This document shows positions 9,906-21,785 of a DNA stretch of 64,000 nucleotides, piece by piece; within the stretch, counting starts at the first letter, position 1; the number at the start of each line of letters is the position of its first letter. The position numbers and the translations under genes are program-made. Below the pieces are notes generated by a model, which had not been told where the DNA came from, did not search any database, and was given only the letters and a program-made list of their open reading frames with translations. Origin of the DNA: Clusia tigrina (Eukaryota > Arthropoda > Insecta > Diptera > Clusiidae); the NCBI GenBank assembly GCA_920105625.2, contig OV050030.1:102765698-102829697 (forward strand). Reading direction: 5' to 3'.

Positions 9906-10261
9906 TAATTTGGTGACTCCTGTGAGGAATGAACTCACGACCCCTGAGAAAGCAGGCACCGACGGTTCGTGGAATTAGTGTGCGGTATTGCCTTTGCGAC
10001 TGCATTTAACTGCGCATATTGTGAGGTTAGGTTTCTGGAGGCTCGGGACCTTACACCTTATATCGTTCTGTGGGTCCCTATCTCAGCGCTAAATCTGCGT
10101 ACCTCCTCTACAACGTCGAGTCGACGCATTTGGGACCGCGTGCGTGGGGTCAAACCTGGAGAGCGAGATATTTTCCAGCTGGAATAAGAGTTGAAGTCAC
10201 TCACATCACACTTTGATAGGTTTGTTACAAATCATCATCAACTGGTCTCCGAAGCAGAGAT

Positions 10262-11341
10262 AATGAGTTGGGATCGCATGATGCGGTGTTTCAGGAAGTA
10301 GAGGACGCTTATAATGATACATGTGTCATGATTAAGAGGTTGATGATGGGTGCCAGATCCAGCTCAGTACCCGTGGCATCAACACCAAAGTTCGACTTCA
10401 AACTGGAAGGCCTGGCTATTCCAACTTTCGATGGCACACTGCATACCTGGCTATCATTTAAGGATGCTTTCGAAACTCTTGTGGATAAAACGGACTTTCC
10501 AGAGGCCTACAAGCTAGGCAAGCTTCGTCAGTCGGTCCCAGCAAGTGCTGTGCCACTCATTGGTGGAGTATAGTCTGGTGGATATGAGGAAGTCTGGAAA
10601 GCCCTCAAAGATCGCTTTGACAATAAGAGGCAGCTGTCTGAGATTCACGTCGCTCGATTTATTAATATTCGGGCAGTAGTAGATGAAACATCGAAGTCGT
10701 TGTTGCAGATTGTAGACACGATGCACGAGTCTTTGCGCGCCTTATGCGTCATGGGCTTACCAGTCGACAAGTGGGATGCACTGGCGGTGCCGATTGTAGT
10801 ATCGAAGCTTTCAACTACTACTCAACGGGAGTGGTCTCTAAGCAGCGCTCCTTGCGAGATTCCGAGCTTGGAAGAGTTGCTTAAATTCAAATTTAAATTC
10901 ATGGAAAGACGTGCACACAGCCTCAATGCAGACTTCAGCTCACGGCCGAGTATATTGGAGTCATCCTCATCAAGGCAGCTGACTCGCACTGGAACTAGGC
11001 AGATTCCACGTGTTCTGAAATCTAATGTAGCTTCTGTTGACGAAGGTCACTGTACACACTGTCAAGGGATGCATCGCATCACCAGGTGCCCGGTGCTGAT
11101 CGCACTGAGTGTAGACCAGCGATTTGACGCTTTAAGGAATTCGAAGCTGTGCTATAATTGTTTAAGAAATGGACACACATCGAAACAGTGTACTTCAGGC
11201 AATTGTCGTCAGTGTGGCCGCAGACACAACACGATGTTTTGCCGCAATGCTCCAGTGTATACTGGCGGTTCAAACCCAAGTCCACTGGTAAATTCAACCG
11301 ACAATTCCCAGGCGGCTACACTACCATCATCATCCTTATGA
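10262..11341 (+). pseudogene. BEL gag
   Basis: The first piece (10268-10573) carries the BEL gag signature KLEGLAIPTFDGTLHTWLSF (DUF1759 type). A stop and frame change follow near 10573, and the second piece (10700-11341) continues with LLQIVDTMHESLRAL and two zinc knuckles (CYNCLRNGHTSKQC, CRQCGRRHNTMFC). Gag would form the particle and package RNA. No in-frame ATG precedes the first block, so the true start is lost or the 5' end is shifted. Confidence 0.85.
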
Positions 11342-11353
11342 CTAGATCATACT

Positions 11354-12154
11354 TTGGTCACCTGTATAGCCAGAGGACAACATACAGTCTTGCTGGCCAC
11401 AGCGCGCGTCTACACATCTGGTGACTCAGTAACTCAGCAGCGCTTAGCTCGTGTTCTTTGCGATCCTGGATCGCAGGTAAGTTTCATCACAGATCGCATG
11501 GCTAATTATTTATATCTGCGCAGGAGCAAATTTGAAGCAAACGTGGAGGGAATCGGAGCACTCATCCATACCCGAACAAAAGGCAGCGTGGCGCTCAATC
11601 TCACATCTATTCATTCTGATTTTTCATTGGCAGTCAACGCCCTCGTTATTCCCTCAATTACCACGGACCTTCCAACGGTGCATATTGACATAACGCACTG
11701 GCAACATTTGGTAGATCTTCACTTGGCTGCTTCGCAATTTGGGACCCCAGGTGCTATCGACATTCTCATTGGGGCCGACGTGTGGAGTCTTATCGTCGAA
11801 AGTGAAGTTCTCAGGGGAGGTGCTGACGAACCTCCTGCGCAATACTCTCGATTGGGCTGGGTTGTTTTTGGACCAGCATCCGCATCAGAGATTCAAACGT
11901 CATCACCGATCACATGCAGTTCGCAACTGGGCGATGATGAAACACACCTGGACGAGCTTTTGCGCACATTTTGGAAGCTTGAGGAAGTGCCGGGCTCTGA
12001 TGTTGATGGAGATGATGGGTGTACACGCAAGTTTTTGGAGACACATTACCGGACAGCAGATGGTCGCTACGTAGTGCAAATACCGTTTCGCGGTGATGCC
12101 TTGAAACTGGGCGACTCGTATTCCAACGCATTACGACAGTTTCAGTTCCTTTAA
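11354..12154 (+). pseudogene. BEL aspartic protease region
   Basis: The 266-codon frame fits the peptidase domain of BEL polyproteins (DUF1758 type). RVLCDPGSQVSFITDRMA contains the active-site region, where DPGSQ stands for the usual D(S/P)GSQ. IDILIGADVWSLIV and SRLGWVVFGP are the conserved C-terminal blocks. The frame runs into the start of the RT region and stops at about 12154, where the next blocks continue in other frames. Catalytic Asp is present. Confidence 0.82.
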
Positions 12155-13346
12155 CGGCGCCTTGCAGACAACCCTGAGCTGCGTGATAAATATGTTTCGT
12201 TTATGTGGGAATTTTGTGCCCTTGGACATATGGAGCCAGTTGATCAGCCTGACGATCCTCCGGAATGCTATTATATACCACACCATCCAGTCATCAACAA
12301 GTTCCGGGTCGTATTCAACGCGTCAGCACGAACTTCTAGTGGGGTTTCTCTCAATGATATTCATCTTGTTGGCCCTACCATCCAAACACCCTGATCAATA
12401 TTATTTTTCGATTCCGTCGTTATCGCATTGCTCTTACTGCAGACATCGAGAAGATGTTTAGGCAGGTACTAGCGGCGCCTGCACATAGAGATTTCCAACG
12501 AATCCTTTGGCGAGAATCTCCAGCTGACAGCCTTGAGATCTTTCGATTAAATACGGTTACTTACGGCATGGCTTGCAGTCCCTACAATGCAGTCCGCGCA
12601 CTGCACCAATGTGCCTATGACAACTTCAAACTGATACCAGGCAGTCATCAGGCGGAGGCAGCACGAGCAGCAATCTTAACTTTATTCTACGTTGACGATT
12701 TTCTTACCAGCTGCGACAAGGAATGCGAGGCTATTATGGTCGCTTCCAATGTTGACATCATCCTATCAGCTGACAATTTTAAGCTGCGTAAATAGACAAC
12801 AATATTGAGGTATTATCGAAATGAACTGCTGGAATTTCTTCTGTTTCAGAATCGGTCATTGAACTGTCCACATCTCCTGTGCTTGGTTTTCGATGAAATG
12901 CAATAGAAGATGAGCTCTTTTTCAACCTGGTAGTACACCCGACATCTAATCCGCCTACGAAGCGGCAGGTAATAAGTGAGTTGGCGCAACTATTTGATCC
13001 CACTGGTTTGGTGCCGCCAGTGGTGATTGCAGGAAAAATATTTATACAATCCCTTTGGTCAGCTGGTTTAGCTTGGGAAACACCGCTGCCAAGTGATTTG
13101 CAAGACGTGTGGTTCAAACTTCACAATGGTCTCACGGCAATCAACTCCATTCGAGTTCCACGATGGTTGGGCATGGTGGATGGCAAGGTAACAGTGCTGC
13201 ACGGCTTCTCCGAGGCCACCCAGCACGCATACGCAGCTATGGTTTACACAAAGACTACAGATGAATATGGCATCACCCGCGTGTCATTACTCACTGCACG
13301 TACGAAGGTGGCTCCACTCAATGGTGCCACGATACCTCGTCTTTAG
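12150..13346 (+). pseudogene. BEL reverse transcriptase
   Basis: Blocks lie in order across at least three frames: LGHMEPVDQ, YYIPHHPVINKFRVVFNASA, SGVSLNDIHLVGPTIQ, a frame change near 12395, then FRQVLAAPAHRDFQRILW, LNTVTYGMACSPYNAVRALH and the catalytic FYVDDFL. A stop follows at about 12795; the frame at 12981-13346 carries LAQLFDPTGLVPPVVIAGKI and the post-RT block KVTVLHGFSEATQHAYAAMV. The YVDD motif is intact, but the gene is broken by several shifts and an internal deletion near 12795-12980. Confidence 0.85.
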
Positions 13347-13370
13347 CTCTGCGCAGCGCACCTGCTAGCG

Positions 13371-15235
13371 GTGACGTTCAACAACGTCCGCTTGGCTTTA
13401 GGGTTAGTAAATCCAGTCTATTATCTGTGGTCGGATTCAAGCATCGTACTCTGCTGGATCCGCAAGCAACCAGCGACTCTCAAACAGTATATTTCAAATC
13501 GAGTTAGTCAAATTCAGGAGTTAGCATCACCAGATCACTGGCATCACGTACGCTCTGCCCAGAATCCTGCCGATTGTGCCAGCCGTGGCATGAGTGCAGC
13601 CGAGCTTTTAGAACTTCGATTATGGTGGCTAGGACCAGGATGGCTTGTAGATGGAGCGTTACCCATAGAAGAAATCCAGCTTAGCGAAAACGATTTGGAT
13701 GTTTTGAAAGTTGAAGGAAAGTTATTGTCCATGACAGCCATAGCTTTTGTCGCTCCATCACTCACAACCCGACGACCTAATGGTGAAGTTATCGCACTCA
13801 CTGAGCGTTTCAGTTCATTACCGCGCTTGCTGCGCACGGTGGCATATGTGTTACGTTGGATCCCTGGCAGAGAACGTCAACCTCCTGCTATTACAGCTCC
13901 AGAATTGGACAAAGCCTTGGATACTCTCTTACGCATAGAGCAGAGCAGCGCTTTTGCAATGGAACTTAAGTGTCTTCGGAACGGGTCCAGCTTACCAAGC
14001 TCAAACAAGTTGCTTCCTTTTAATCCTTTTGTTGATGAGAATGGTATCTTACGAGTTGGAAGTCGTATCAGCCGGGCCGCAGTTACCCATGATCAGCGAT
14101 GTCCAATTATCCTGCCCAAATCTGGTGCTTTGGTTCAACTGGTGATTAGGCAAGCTCATGAAGGCACGCTTCATGGTGGTACTCAACTAAAGCTTCATAC
14201 TGTACGCAGTCGATATTGGATGTTAAATGGAATGCAGGCTGTAAGAAGTTATTTACATAATTGCGTCATCTGCCACCGTTACCGTGGCACAGTACTAAAA
14301 CAACAGATGTCCTCATTACCCATGCAGCGGGTTAATGCGTCAAGACAATTCTTTGCACCGGGTGTGGACTATTGCGGACCGTTCATGCTGCGTAGGGTAT
14401 ATGGCAACGAAGGCCGTCCATATTGAGGTGGTGGATGATCTCTCTTCGCAAGCCTTTTTAGATGCATTTACATGTTTTATAAGCCGACGTGGATTATGAA
14501 GAGATTTATACAGCGACAACAGCACCGCGTTTGTTGGTGCGAACCGCTTATTTCAGGAGGACCCGCCTAGCTGGTACAACGAAACCAACCAACAATGCTT
14601 GGCAAGCATGGGAACACATTGGCACTTCATCACACCCAGTGCCCCCATCAAGGTGGCTTATGGGAGGCCGCGGTCATGTCAGCAAAGCACCATTTGGTCA
14701 GGATCATCGGCACGCAAGTTATGTGGCATAGTCAAATGCAAACTTTGGCAGCCCGAATTGAAGAGTGTCTTAATTCTCGCCCCCTCACTCCATTGTATGA
14801 CGATCCAGAAGATAAATTTGCATTAACTCCAAGAGATTTCCTCGTCGGGACCCCACTCATTGCAGTGCCTGAACCTAAGGTCACCGAGGTTCCAGCAAAT
14901 CGCCTCAATGGCAGTGGATACGCCAGATTCACCAGCAGTTTTGGCAAAGATGGAGTGACGAATATTTATCGACGCTACAAAAGAGAAATAAATGGCAAAA
15001 ACGCATAGCTAATGTCGCCGTTGGCGACATTGTGATCATCAGACACGAAAATTTACCACCCACCCATTGGTGCATGGGTCGGGTGACAGCAGTGCATCCG
15101 GGCAGTGATGAATTGATTCGCAACGCGACACTCAAAACTGCGAATAGTTCCTGCACCCGCGCAGTACAGAAGCTATGCCGTCTCGTGGACTTCGATCAGC
15201 TCGAGTCAGATGACTCGACCGGGCAGGATGTTTGA
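13371..15235 (+). pseudogene. BEL RNase H, integrase and C-terminal region
   Basis: The 351-codon frame 13371-14426 holds RNase H (YYLWSDSSIVLCWIRK, HVRSAQNPADCASRG), then the integrase zinc region (HEGTLHGGTQLKLHTVRSRY, CVICHRYRG) and the start of the catalytic core (VDYCGPFMLR). After a shift near 14400 the core continues in pieces (HIEVVDDL), and at 14595-15008 are HQGGLWEAAVMSAKHHLV and EECLNSRPLTPL with TPRDFLVGTPL. The final frame 15032-15235 (IIRHENLPPTHWCMGRV) is the DUF5641-like tail. Frameshifts near 14400, 14640 and 15000 inactivate it. Confidence 0.87.
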
Positions 15236-15443
15236 GGATACGAGCTCCCTGTAGCGAACACTGTGGCAACACTCTTTACGCTGGATTTTGACAGTTTTTT
15301 TTTATTGGGTTTTGGTTTTGCTCTGGCTTGGTTTGGAAACATATTTTGTATTTTAATTGGAACGTATTTTGTATTTTAATTGAAAATCTAAAACATTAAA
15401 CTGATTTTGTGTATTTGTGGGTATATATTGATTTTCCCCAACA
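15229..15443 (+). repeat. BEL 3' LTR
   Basis: Starts TGTTTGAGGATACGAG and ends CCCCAACA. It overlaps the last codons of pol. The only length change relative to the 5' LTR is a short deletion in the TGTGTATACTC region. CATGT follows directly. Confidence 0.93.
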
Positions 15444-16341
15444 CATGTATTTAAGGGCAAATTAAAAGAATTGATTTATTTAATTGACAAAAAGAAAGTT
15501 TTTGGTTGTGTTAAACCTATTATTTACACTATGGGGTTTAGAAGCGTGGTTTCCATCGTGCTCATATTTTGATTAATTTGAGTGAGATATGTTTCTCTAA
15601 ATTTCAGATTCCAAACACTCAATCCAAATTGCAAGAGTACGTTTGAAGGCATATGATGCACGGACCGTGTGGTTTCTTTAATCCCAATGCCGTTTGCATG
15701 AGAGATGCAAATTCTCGAAATATTTTCCCAAAGATTTTTGTGAATCTACAACGGCAGCTTTTAATGGCTTTCCCGTGTAACAAGATTATTTTAAAAAAAA
15801 TTAATTTTATTAATCTAAAGTTACAATTTAAATAAATTTTATTAATAAATTAAATTATAAAATTATCTAATAAATTTTAAATTTATAAATTTTAATTATT
15901 TTTATAGGAAAATAAATTTTAATAACTTAATAAAAGACGAGATTATCGTATTTCTGTTGATGTGCGAGGCAGTTCACTTGACAATTCCTATGTTGTGCCA
16001 TACAACCCATATTTGTTGGGAAAATTTAACTGTCACATTAATGTTGAAGTGTGCACTACTATTAAAAGTGTTAATTATATTTACAAATGTATTTATAAAC
16101 GCTACGATAGTGCAACTGTTCATGTAGGTACGGAAGGAAATGCCGAAAGTCACGAATTTCAACTTGATCAAGTGAGGAATTTTTTAAATGGTCGATATTT
16201 TGGATGAATAGAAGCGGCTTGATTTATTTTTGCTTCTCCAGTGCATTTTCAATCTCATACCATAATAAGGCTTGACATTCATTGCCAAAAAGACAAACTG
16301 TTATTTATAGAGAAGGTCAGGTACAGCAAGCCGTTCAAAAT
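15444..16341 (+). pseudogene. Helitron-B Rep, middle piece
   Basis: Starting within the TSD, the frame reads VFKGKLKELIYLIDKKKVFG, then after one shift KRGFHRAHILI, the HUH nuclease region; the first His of the usual PHAH appears as Arg (codon 15557-15559). Next are MMHGPCGFFNPNAVCM and IFPKIF at 15653-15760, an AT-rich interruption at about 15775-15935, then DNSYVVPYNPYLLGKFNCHI, NYIYKCIYKRYDSATV and FLNGRYFG up to 16207. The last part in other frames reads ASPVHFQSHTIIRLDIH and QVQQAVQN, ending at the CR1 insertion. Confidence 0.82.
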
Positions 16342-17019
16342 CTTAGAATCTTAGAATTTATTTATTTAAAAGCGTTCACATATAAGACAGGGTCTTTTCA
16401 ATGCGGGAAGAAATATCAGAATAACAATGAATTATACATAACACAAATTACTTAAAACTAAGACTAAGAATGTAAATTAAATGAAACAAAATTTTTAGAT
16501 CAGATAAATAAATAAGTTAAGATCAGATAAATAAATAATTAAACATATAAATAATAATTAAACATATAAATGATATTTCTCCTCGATTTACAAAACTTCA
16601 ACTTTACAAACAAATAATAAGGTGTTCGCGTGTATATCAAGTTATGGAGAAATATGCAATTTCTAGCATCCATATAATTAACATTATTGCTACCAAGGAC
16701 TTGATTCCAAAACTTACTGATGTGGTCAAACTTTTTTAAACCTTATACATATCTTGTAGCATTATTGAATGCAACTTGCAACTTATGCCTGGAACCCGAG
16801 TCAAGTTTACCATTAACAACATCTGAGTAAGTCATGATCGCTTTTATAAGCTGAAGAACCAACCTCCTTCAAGCCTCAATAGGCACAAATGATGCGGTCC
16901 TCCTCAGATTCCGTAAGGTAGAATATACCTTACTCACAACAGAATTTATGTGATCCTCACATGATAGTACGGAATTAATGTGGTATCCAAGGCTTTTTAC
17001 TTTTTCAACTAATTTAAGT

Positions 17020-17850
17020 TTAGTGTCATTGATGGTATATCAGAGCAACAGACTTTGAAAGGACACAAGATTTTTGGGACTCGAGCTTCAGCCTATTAGC
17101 TGTAGCCCATTCTGTTATTATGATCAGCTCTTCGTTTACCCTAGCACGTAAATCATCAATGGGACCAATAGCTCTGGACAAATACAATTGAACGTCATCA
17201 GCATATGCATGCATGGTAACATGACGACCCTGACTGAAAATGTCATCTACGAACAGAGTAAATAAAAGTGGACGAAGCACTGAGCCCTGAGGCACCCCAC
17301 AGGTGAAATTACTGAACGCAGAAACACTCTTTCCCACCGTAACCTTTTGAGACTGCCAACCAAGTAACTATTTAACATACGGACCGCCGAGCTGGAAAAT
17401 CCAAAATTCAACTGCAGCCTTTCACATAGTATTGAGTAATCCACAGAATCGAATGTTTTAGAAAAAGATTGGAGTGGGGAAAGAAGATCAAATTTTCTGA
17501 CGTGTTCTGAGATTTGTTCAGCCATGAGAGATTCACAAACCTTTGATAAAGCAGACAACAATCTTACCGGACGGAAATCAGATGCTGCATTAGCATTGGA
17601 CTTTTTATCTACGAGTATAGGGATAATCGTCGCTACTTTCCAAATATTGGGGAAGCAGGAGCTCGTTAAACAATGGTTAATTATATGGGTCAATGGGATT
17701 AGAATGAAAGGCAAAATAAGTCTAATAAATTTAATAGGAACCATATTCTCTCCACTGACACAGCGAGCAACATCACCTTCACCCATAGAAATAAACTTAA
17801 ACACAAATGGGCATTCAGAAACATAGTGCCTTGCAACTACAGCAGACATA
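17020..17850 (-). pseudogene. CR1 reverse transcriptase
   Basis: This enzyme would prime on nicked target DNA and copy the element RNA. The minus-strand frame 17849-17247 shows DFRPVRLLSALSKVCESLM, then SKTFDSVDYSILCERL, with a deletion between them that removes part of the fingers. After a shift the frame 17337-17026 shows CGVPQGSVLRPLLFTLFVDD, HAYADDVQLYL and NRLKLESQKS. The catalytic YADD is preserved. Deletion and frameshift make it inactive. The thumb region is shortened and followed by a 3' UTR of about 680 bases (16342-17019) without recognisable coding content. Confidence 0.87.
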
Positions 17851-18369
17851 TTATCAGCAGACGCTAAACAACTACTAAAGTAGTCATTGAGAATACCCGG
17901 ATCAATCCGACAATCTTCAGATTTCCCATTGCATACCCCAGCTTTTCTTAAATTATTCCATAGCTGCTTGGAAGGTCGTGCTAAACATAATTGGATATGA
18001 AATATCTGCGTTTAGATAATTTAACAGTAGAGTCTGCACCATTTCTAGCTCTTTTGTGCTCTTCCCATCTAGATGCAGTTCGATTTCTTTTCCACTGATT
18101 GTATGTTCTATGCCGTTTTTTAAGAGCTAATTTGGTATTATTCGTAAACCAGGGACAACAGCTGTTAGTTACGGAGCGAGTAACAAGTGGAATATGCAGG
18201 TCAAACAATGCACCAAACCTGTGCATTAAAGAATCGAGCTTTTCATTCACAGAGTCCAACAGCCAACATTCAGACCAATTAAGAAGAGTCACGTCATTAA
18301 ACGAGGAATCAAGATTAATTGACTTATAGTCTCAAAAAGAAAAATACTTTTCAGCGCCGACTGGGTTTA

Positions 18370-19127
18370 GATTTATATTTAATGAACAAAAATTAGATAG
18401 TGGTCGGATATAAATTGGTCAAATATCCTAACAGAGGAAAGATCCGAAATCACAAAAGCATCCAACAAACTTGGATAAGTATTATCTGCAAAGCGTGTTG
18501 GCCTAGTAGTATTCAGCACTTGCAGTCCAACTTCAGAAATTTTAGAAATGAATTGATTGGCAAGACTGTCCTTACATAAAATGTTAAATGTTAAAATATT
18601 CAAATCACCACACACAACAAAATTATCATAATCAATTATACAATTTGACAAAGCAGCAAACAACGGCTCCAAACAGCAGTAACGATAAGGATTACACGAC
18701 AGGAAGACTTTAGTGCTATTGTCATAAATTTCAACATTCAGAAATTCCACATCTGGGCCTCCAGACATATTCAACAAATGCACTCTTAAGTTACTTTTGC
18801 AATATATTGCCACACCCCCGCCTTTTTTATCTAATCTATCGTTGCGAAAAAGCTTCTGTTTACATATATTCAAACAAAATCACTTATACCTTTATGAAGC
18901 CAGGTTTCGGATACACAAATTACATCAACAGATGAGTTCTCATAGGAGTGTCTAACACAATCTATATTAGAATCAATTAGACTCCTCGCATTAACGTGCA
19001 CAATGTTTAATCCAGAGCGCTGGTTACATAGAACGCCAATCAATGTTTTATGAACGTCACTGGTGGCAGAAACTTCATCACCCATAGTTAGCATAAAAAT
19101 ATATATCAGCAACACAACAATAAGCAC
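18370..19127 (-). pseudogene. CR1 apurinic-type endonuclease
   Basis: This domain nicks the target. The frame 19127-18870 gives NIVHVNARSLIDSN and VICVSETWLHKGI with the catalytic Glu of SETWL. The frame 18873-18379 continues with DRLDKKGGGVAIYCKSNLRV, VCGDLNILTFN and DQFISDHYLIFV, covering the GDFN-like and SDH motifs. One frameshift separates the halves at about 18870. In GDLNI the usual Phe is Leu. The region 17850-18370 between EN and RT shows weak similarity (CCPWFTNNTKLALKKRHRTY), typical of the EN-RT linker of Jockey/CR1 LINEs. Confidence 0.85.
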
Positions 19128-19545
19128 TATATTAAGAGAAGAAGCAGATAATAGAGAAGAGGAAATGCCTTAAAAAAATACTCGACACTAAGGCATATAG
19201 AGAGAGAGCATTTAAGCTACAAAGAAAGATAAACAATATGATATTATCGGACATAAGAACAACAACACAAAGTTCACTCGCCAACAGGAACAGCAGCACC
19301 TGTAAGAGTATGTAGTTCTTCGATCCTACCAACACAAATCCCTGACTTAAGTAAATATATGTAAATGTGCAATTAAACACTTGAATAAAAATAAAGAATA
19401 AACTGAATAGTAAAGTTGAAAGTAATACAATAATTAACTATAGGATAATAAATTAAAATAATAAATTAAAAGTTGATTTTTATGCTCAGTCTAGTTTCAG
19501 CCGGCAACTGCATCTACGCTCCCTTTGCTGCTCACTACTATTGCT

Positions 19546-20343
19546 TCAGCTTTTACTGGACTTGCAGTAGCAAGCTATGTGCTTGAACAACTGACTTCTA
19601 TCACGTGCCGAGTGGAGTTTCACCAAAATCGGAGCTGTAGTGGTTTTGCTCAGGTTTCCCTTACTTCTCAGACGGAATGCCTCTCTCACGAGTGGAGTAC
19701 TGACATTAACCGCTTTGCAAACTTGTGAGAAAATAGCAGACAAATTTTCAGCTTCAGCATGGGGAATACCATTAATAACCAAATCAGAGGATACCGTATC
19801 ATTCTCAAATTTGGCCACTTTATCACTCAACATGGCTACCTCGCGTCCAAGAGCCCGATTATCAGCATCCATCTCCTCCACGACAGCAAACCGCTTCTGC
19901 ATTTTTGCCACAGCAGACCTGATTCTCTGCATAACTCTTACTCATTCTCTGCATAACTCTCTCTTCAGCTAGTTTGACAGCTTCAGTTATGCTTTGAGTC
20001 ACCTGCTTAACAATGCACTCAGTTGTAGCTTCTCTTCAAGCAGCTGTAACCAATTCCGTGGTAGTGGTCAATCAATAAGTCTCTCATGAAGGTGAGTAGG
20101 AGTCAAATACTGCGGCGAAGAGACGGACGTCAGTTTTTTTGGCGCGGCTTTTCGTGTGGTAGGCATTGCTTTCAAACTACAAAACATTAAACTTGAAGTC
20201 TCATTAAAAAAACAAACAATCACTTGCAGAAAAAACAATTCCACCAATAAAATAATTCCGGCTCTCCAATCTCCAAGACAACCCGTGATGAACAACAAAA
20301 ACAGTACCCTGAAACTACGCAACACAACCGCCAGCCAAAACAA
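19546..20343 (-). pseudogene. CR1 ORF1
   Basis: Frame 19932-19546 encodes 128 residues with a predicted coiled coil at the start (VAKMQKRFAVVEEMDADNRA) and then DLVINGIPHAEAENL, LRSKGNLSKTTTAPILVKLH, the layout of LINE ORF1 RNA-binding proteins. Upstream, at 20110-20170, a short basic stretch (MPTTRKAAPKKLTS) is a plausible N-terminus in another frame. The interval 19930-20070 is broken. Identification as ORF1 rests on position and general pattern and is less certain than that of ORF2. Confidence 0.65.
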
Positions 20344-20377
20344 ACACGTCTATTCGGCACACATTACACTCAATTCA

Positions 20378-21270
20378 TCAAAATGTGAGACAAACTAAAT
20401 TGTTGGCATTTTTTACGTTAAATAGAAATTATGCTTATGCAAATCAATTCCATTATACTGAAATTCTATTGCAATATATTTGTTTGAATCAACAGAAGCG
20501 ATGGCAGAGGCGACATCGTGGTGGTGATAAAATTATATCACGCATACTCGTATATGTAGTTTGTCCGAAAGATATTGCAATTTATCATTTCCGACTGCTT
20601 CTAAGGACCAATGGGTCCGAAATCGTTTGAAGATGTTAGGACTTATAACATTGTCGTTTATAATTATTTTATTGAAGCTTGGCATGCGCGTGGTATTGCA
20701 TTAAACGGTAATGAGTGGCGAGATTGTTTGAATGGAGCGGAAGAATTCCATTCACCAAACCTAATTCGCGACTTATTTGTTATTATTTGTGCATTGAATG
20801 TTCCAGCAAATGCTCTGGAATTACTGAATGGTTTCAAAATATTCCTTTCTGAAGATTCAAGGGGGCAGAACACTTCACAATGTATTTAAAACAGTTTGTA
20901 ATATTCCATTAAATAACAGTCATAGTCACTACATAAATTTGGCCTCATTGATTATCATTGATAAAATCTATATGTGTCCACTTTTAATACTATAGATGGA
21001 TTATTGAAAGATTTACATAGTTAAAAATAAATCGGATAAAAATAAGTTTTTCAGAGACAAGACGGTTCACGATCAACTTTGATTGAAAATTTTAACAAAA
21101 GTTGGAGAGAAGTTGCTTTATATCACCGTGTTTCATTAACACAATATATGTGACCCTTACCTAATGAAGTTCAATTTGTTGAAATTTGAAAATCGATTGG
21201 GAATGGAGTACCACCAGAATTTCCTCAATTTGGTGTATATATTAAAGAAATTTTACAGCATTTGATCGGT
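20378..21270 (+). pseudogene. Helitron-B Rep C-terminal and helicase piece
   Basis: From the TSD the frame reads RQTKLLAFFTLN and FHYTEILLQYI, then in a shifted frame QKRWQRRHRGGDKIISRILV and FRLLL, the block after the Rep domain. The frame 20611-20889 gives GPKSFEDVRTYN, WRDCLNGAEEF and FVIICALNVPANALELLNGF. After degraded sequence (20900-21050), which should have held Walker A and B, helicase pieces reappear: REVALYHRVSLTQYM, LPNEVQFVE, IGNGVPPEFPQFGVYI, ending at Gypsy-B. The ATP-binding site is therefore missing. Confidence 0.78.
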
Positions 21271-21742
21271 TGTTGTGAGTTAGAATCAAGCTACCTACGC
21301 GTAGTTGGCTCACAGCACCGGCGCCTATTAAATTCATTAAGAACGCACATGGTGCAAATATTGTAAATGAATAGTATTTATGCATTAATTATGATGTAAA
21401 CTTTTAGGGTGTCACAGTTCCGCAGTCAAGCTGACGAGGGGCATTTAGAATGCACCGACGACACTTTTACTTCAGTAGGTCAGTGGGCTTGACCAACTGA
21501 CACCAAATAACAATTGCGTAACTGGAACACCAGAAAAGTCAAGACGTAGACTGTAACGTTTATTTGTAAATAGTATATAAGAACTAGTATTTTAAGAATA
21601 AAGCTTCTTGTTGTTTTAAACCCAAAATAGTGCAGTGCTCATTTAAGAAAGTGATGTAGGTTTACAGGTTCCCGCGCAGGACAAGCCGCGACATGACATT
21701 CCAGAGGACGTTCCCGAGGACAAGCAGATAAGGACCACAACA
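21271..21742 (+). repeat. Gypsy-B 5' LTR
   Basis: Starts TGTTGTGAGTTAG, ends ACCACAACA. A TATATAA box lies at 21574-21580 and AATAAA at 21597-21602, so promoter and polyadenylation signal are very close together. Confidence 0.95.
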
Positions 21743-21785
21743 TTTTGGCGCAGCCGGTCTACATTTTGGCGCAGCCGGCCCTGGA
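21743..21785 (+). other. Gypsy-B primer-binding site, duplicated
   Basis: ACATTTTGGCGCAGCCGGTC and the same core again 21 bases later. TGGCGCA is a common insect gypsy primer-binding start. The second copy means two possible tRNA annealing sites directly after the LTR. The interval 21786-22811 up to gag is leader sequence with no recognisable gene. Confidence 0.7.

Larger units (their letters stand above)
9686..15443 (+). mobile_element. BEL/Pao LTR retrotransposon with 5-bp TSD
   Basis: LTRs of 220 and 215 bp start TGTTTGA and end CCCCAACA. The direct repeat CATGT flanks the element at 9681-9685 and 15444-15448, a 5-bp TSD as expected for BEL/Pao. Between the LTRs are gag, protease, RT, RNase H, integrase and a C-terminal DUF5641-like region, in BEL order. 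The LTRs differ by several substitutions and a small indel, and the coding region has several frameshifts, so this insertion is older than Gypsy-B. It interrupts the Rep domain of Helitron-B; without it, the Helitron frame reads through RPETNVHVFKGKLKEL. Confidence 0.95.
16342..20377 (-). mobile_element. CR1-clade LINE, near full length, with 7-bp TSD
   Basis: The direct repeat TCAAAAT occurs at 16335-16341 and 20378-20384. On the minus strand the element carries ORF1, endonuclease and RT in order. Its 3' end is two copies of ATTCTAAG rather than poly(A); CR1 elements typically end in short 8-bp repeats of the form ATTCTRTG, so this tail supports a CR1 assignment. RT shows the FxDD-type box as YADDVQLY. 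Removing it and one TSD copy restores the Helitron-B frame QQAVQNVRQTKLLAFFTLN. Many stops show it is dead. Confidence 0.88.
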
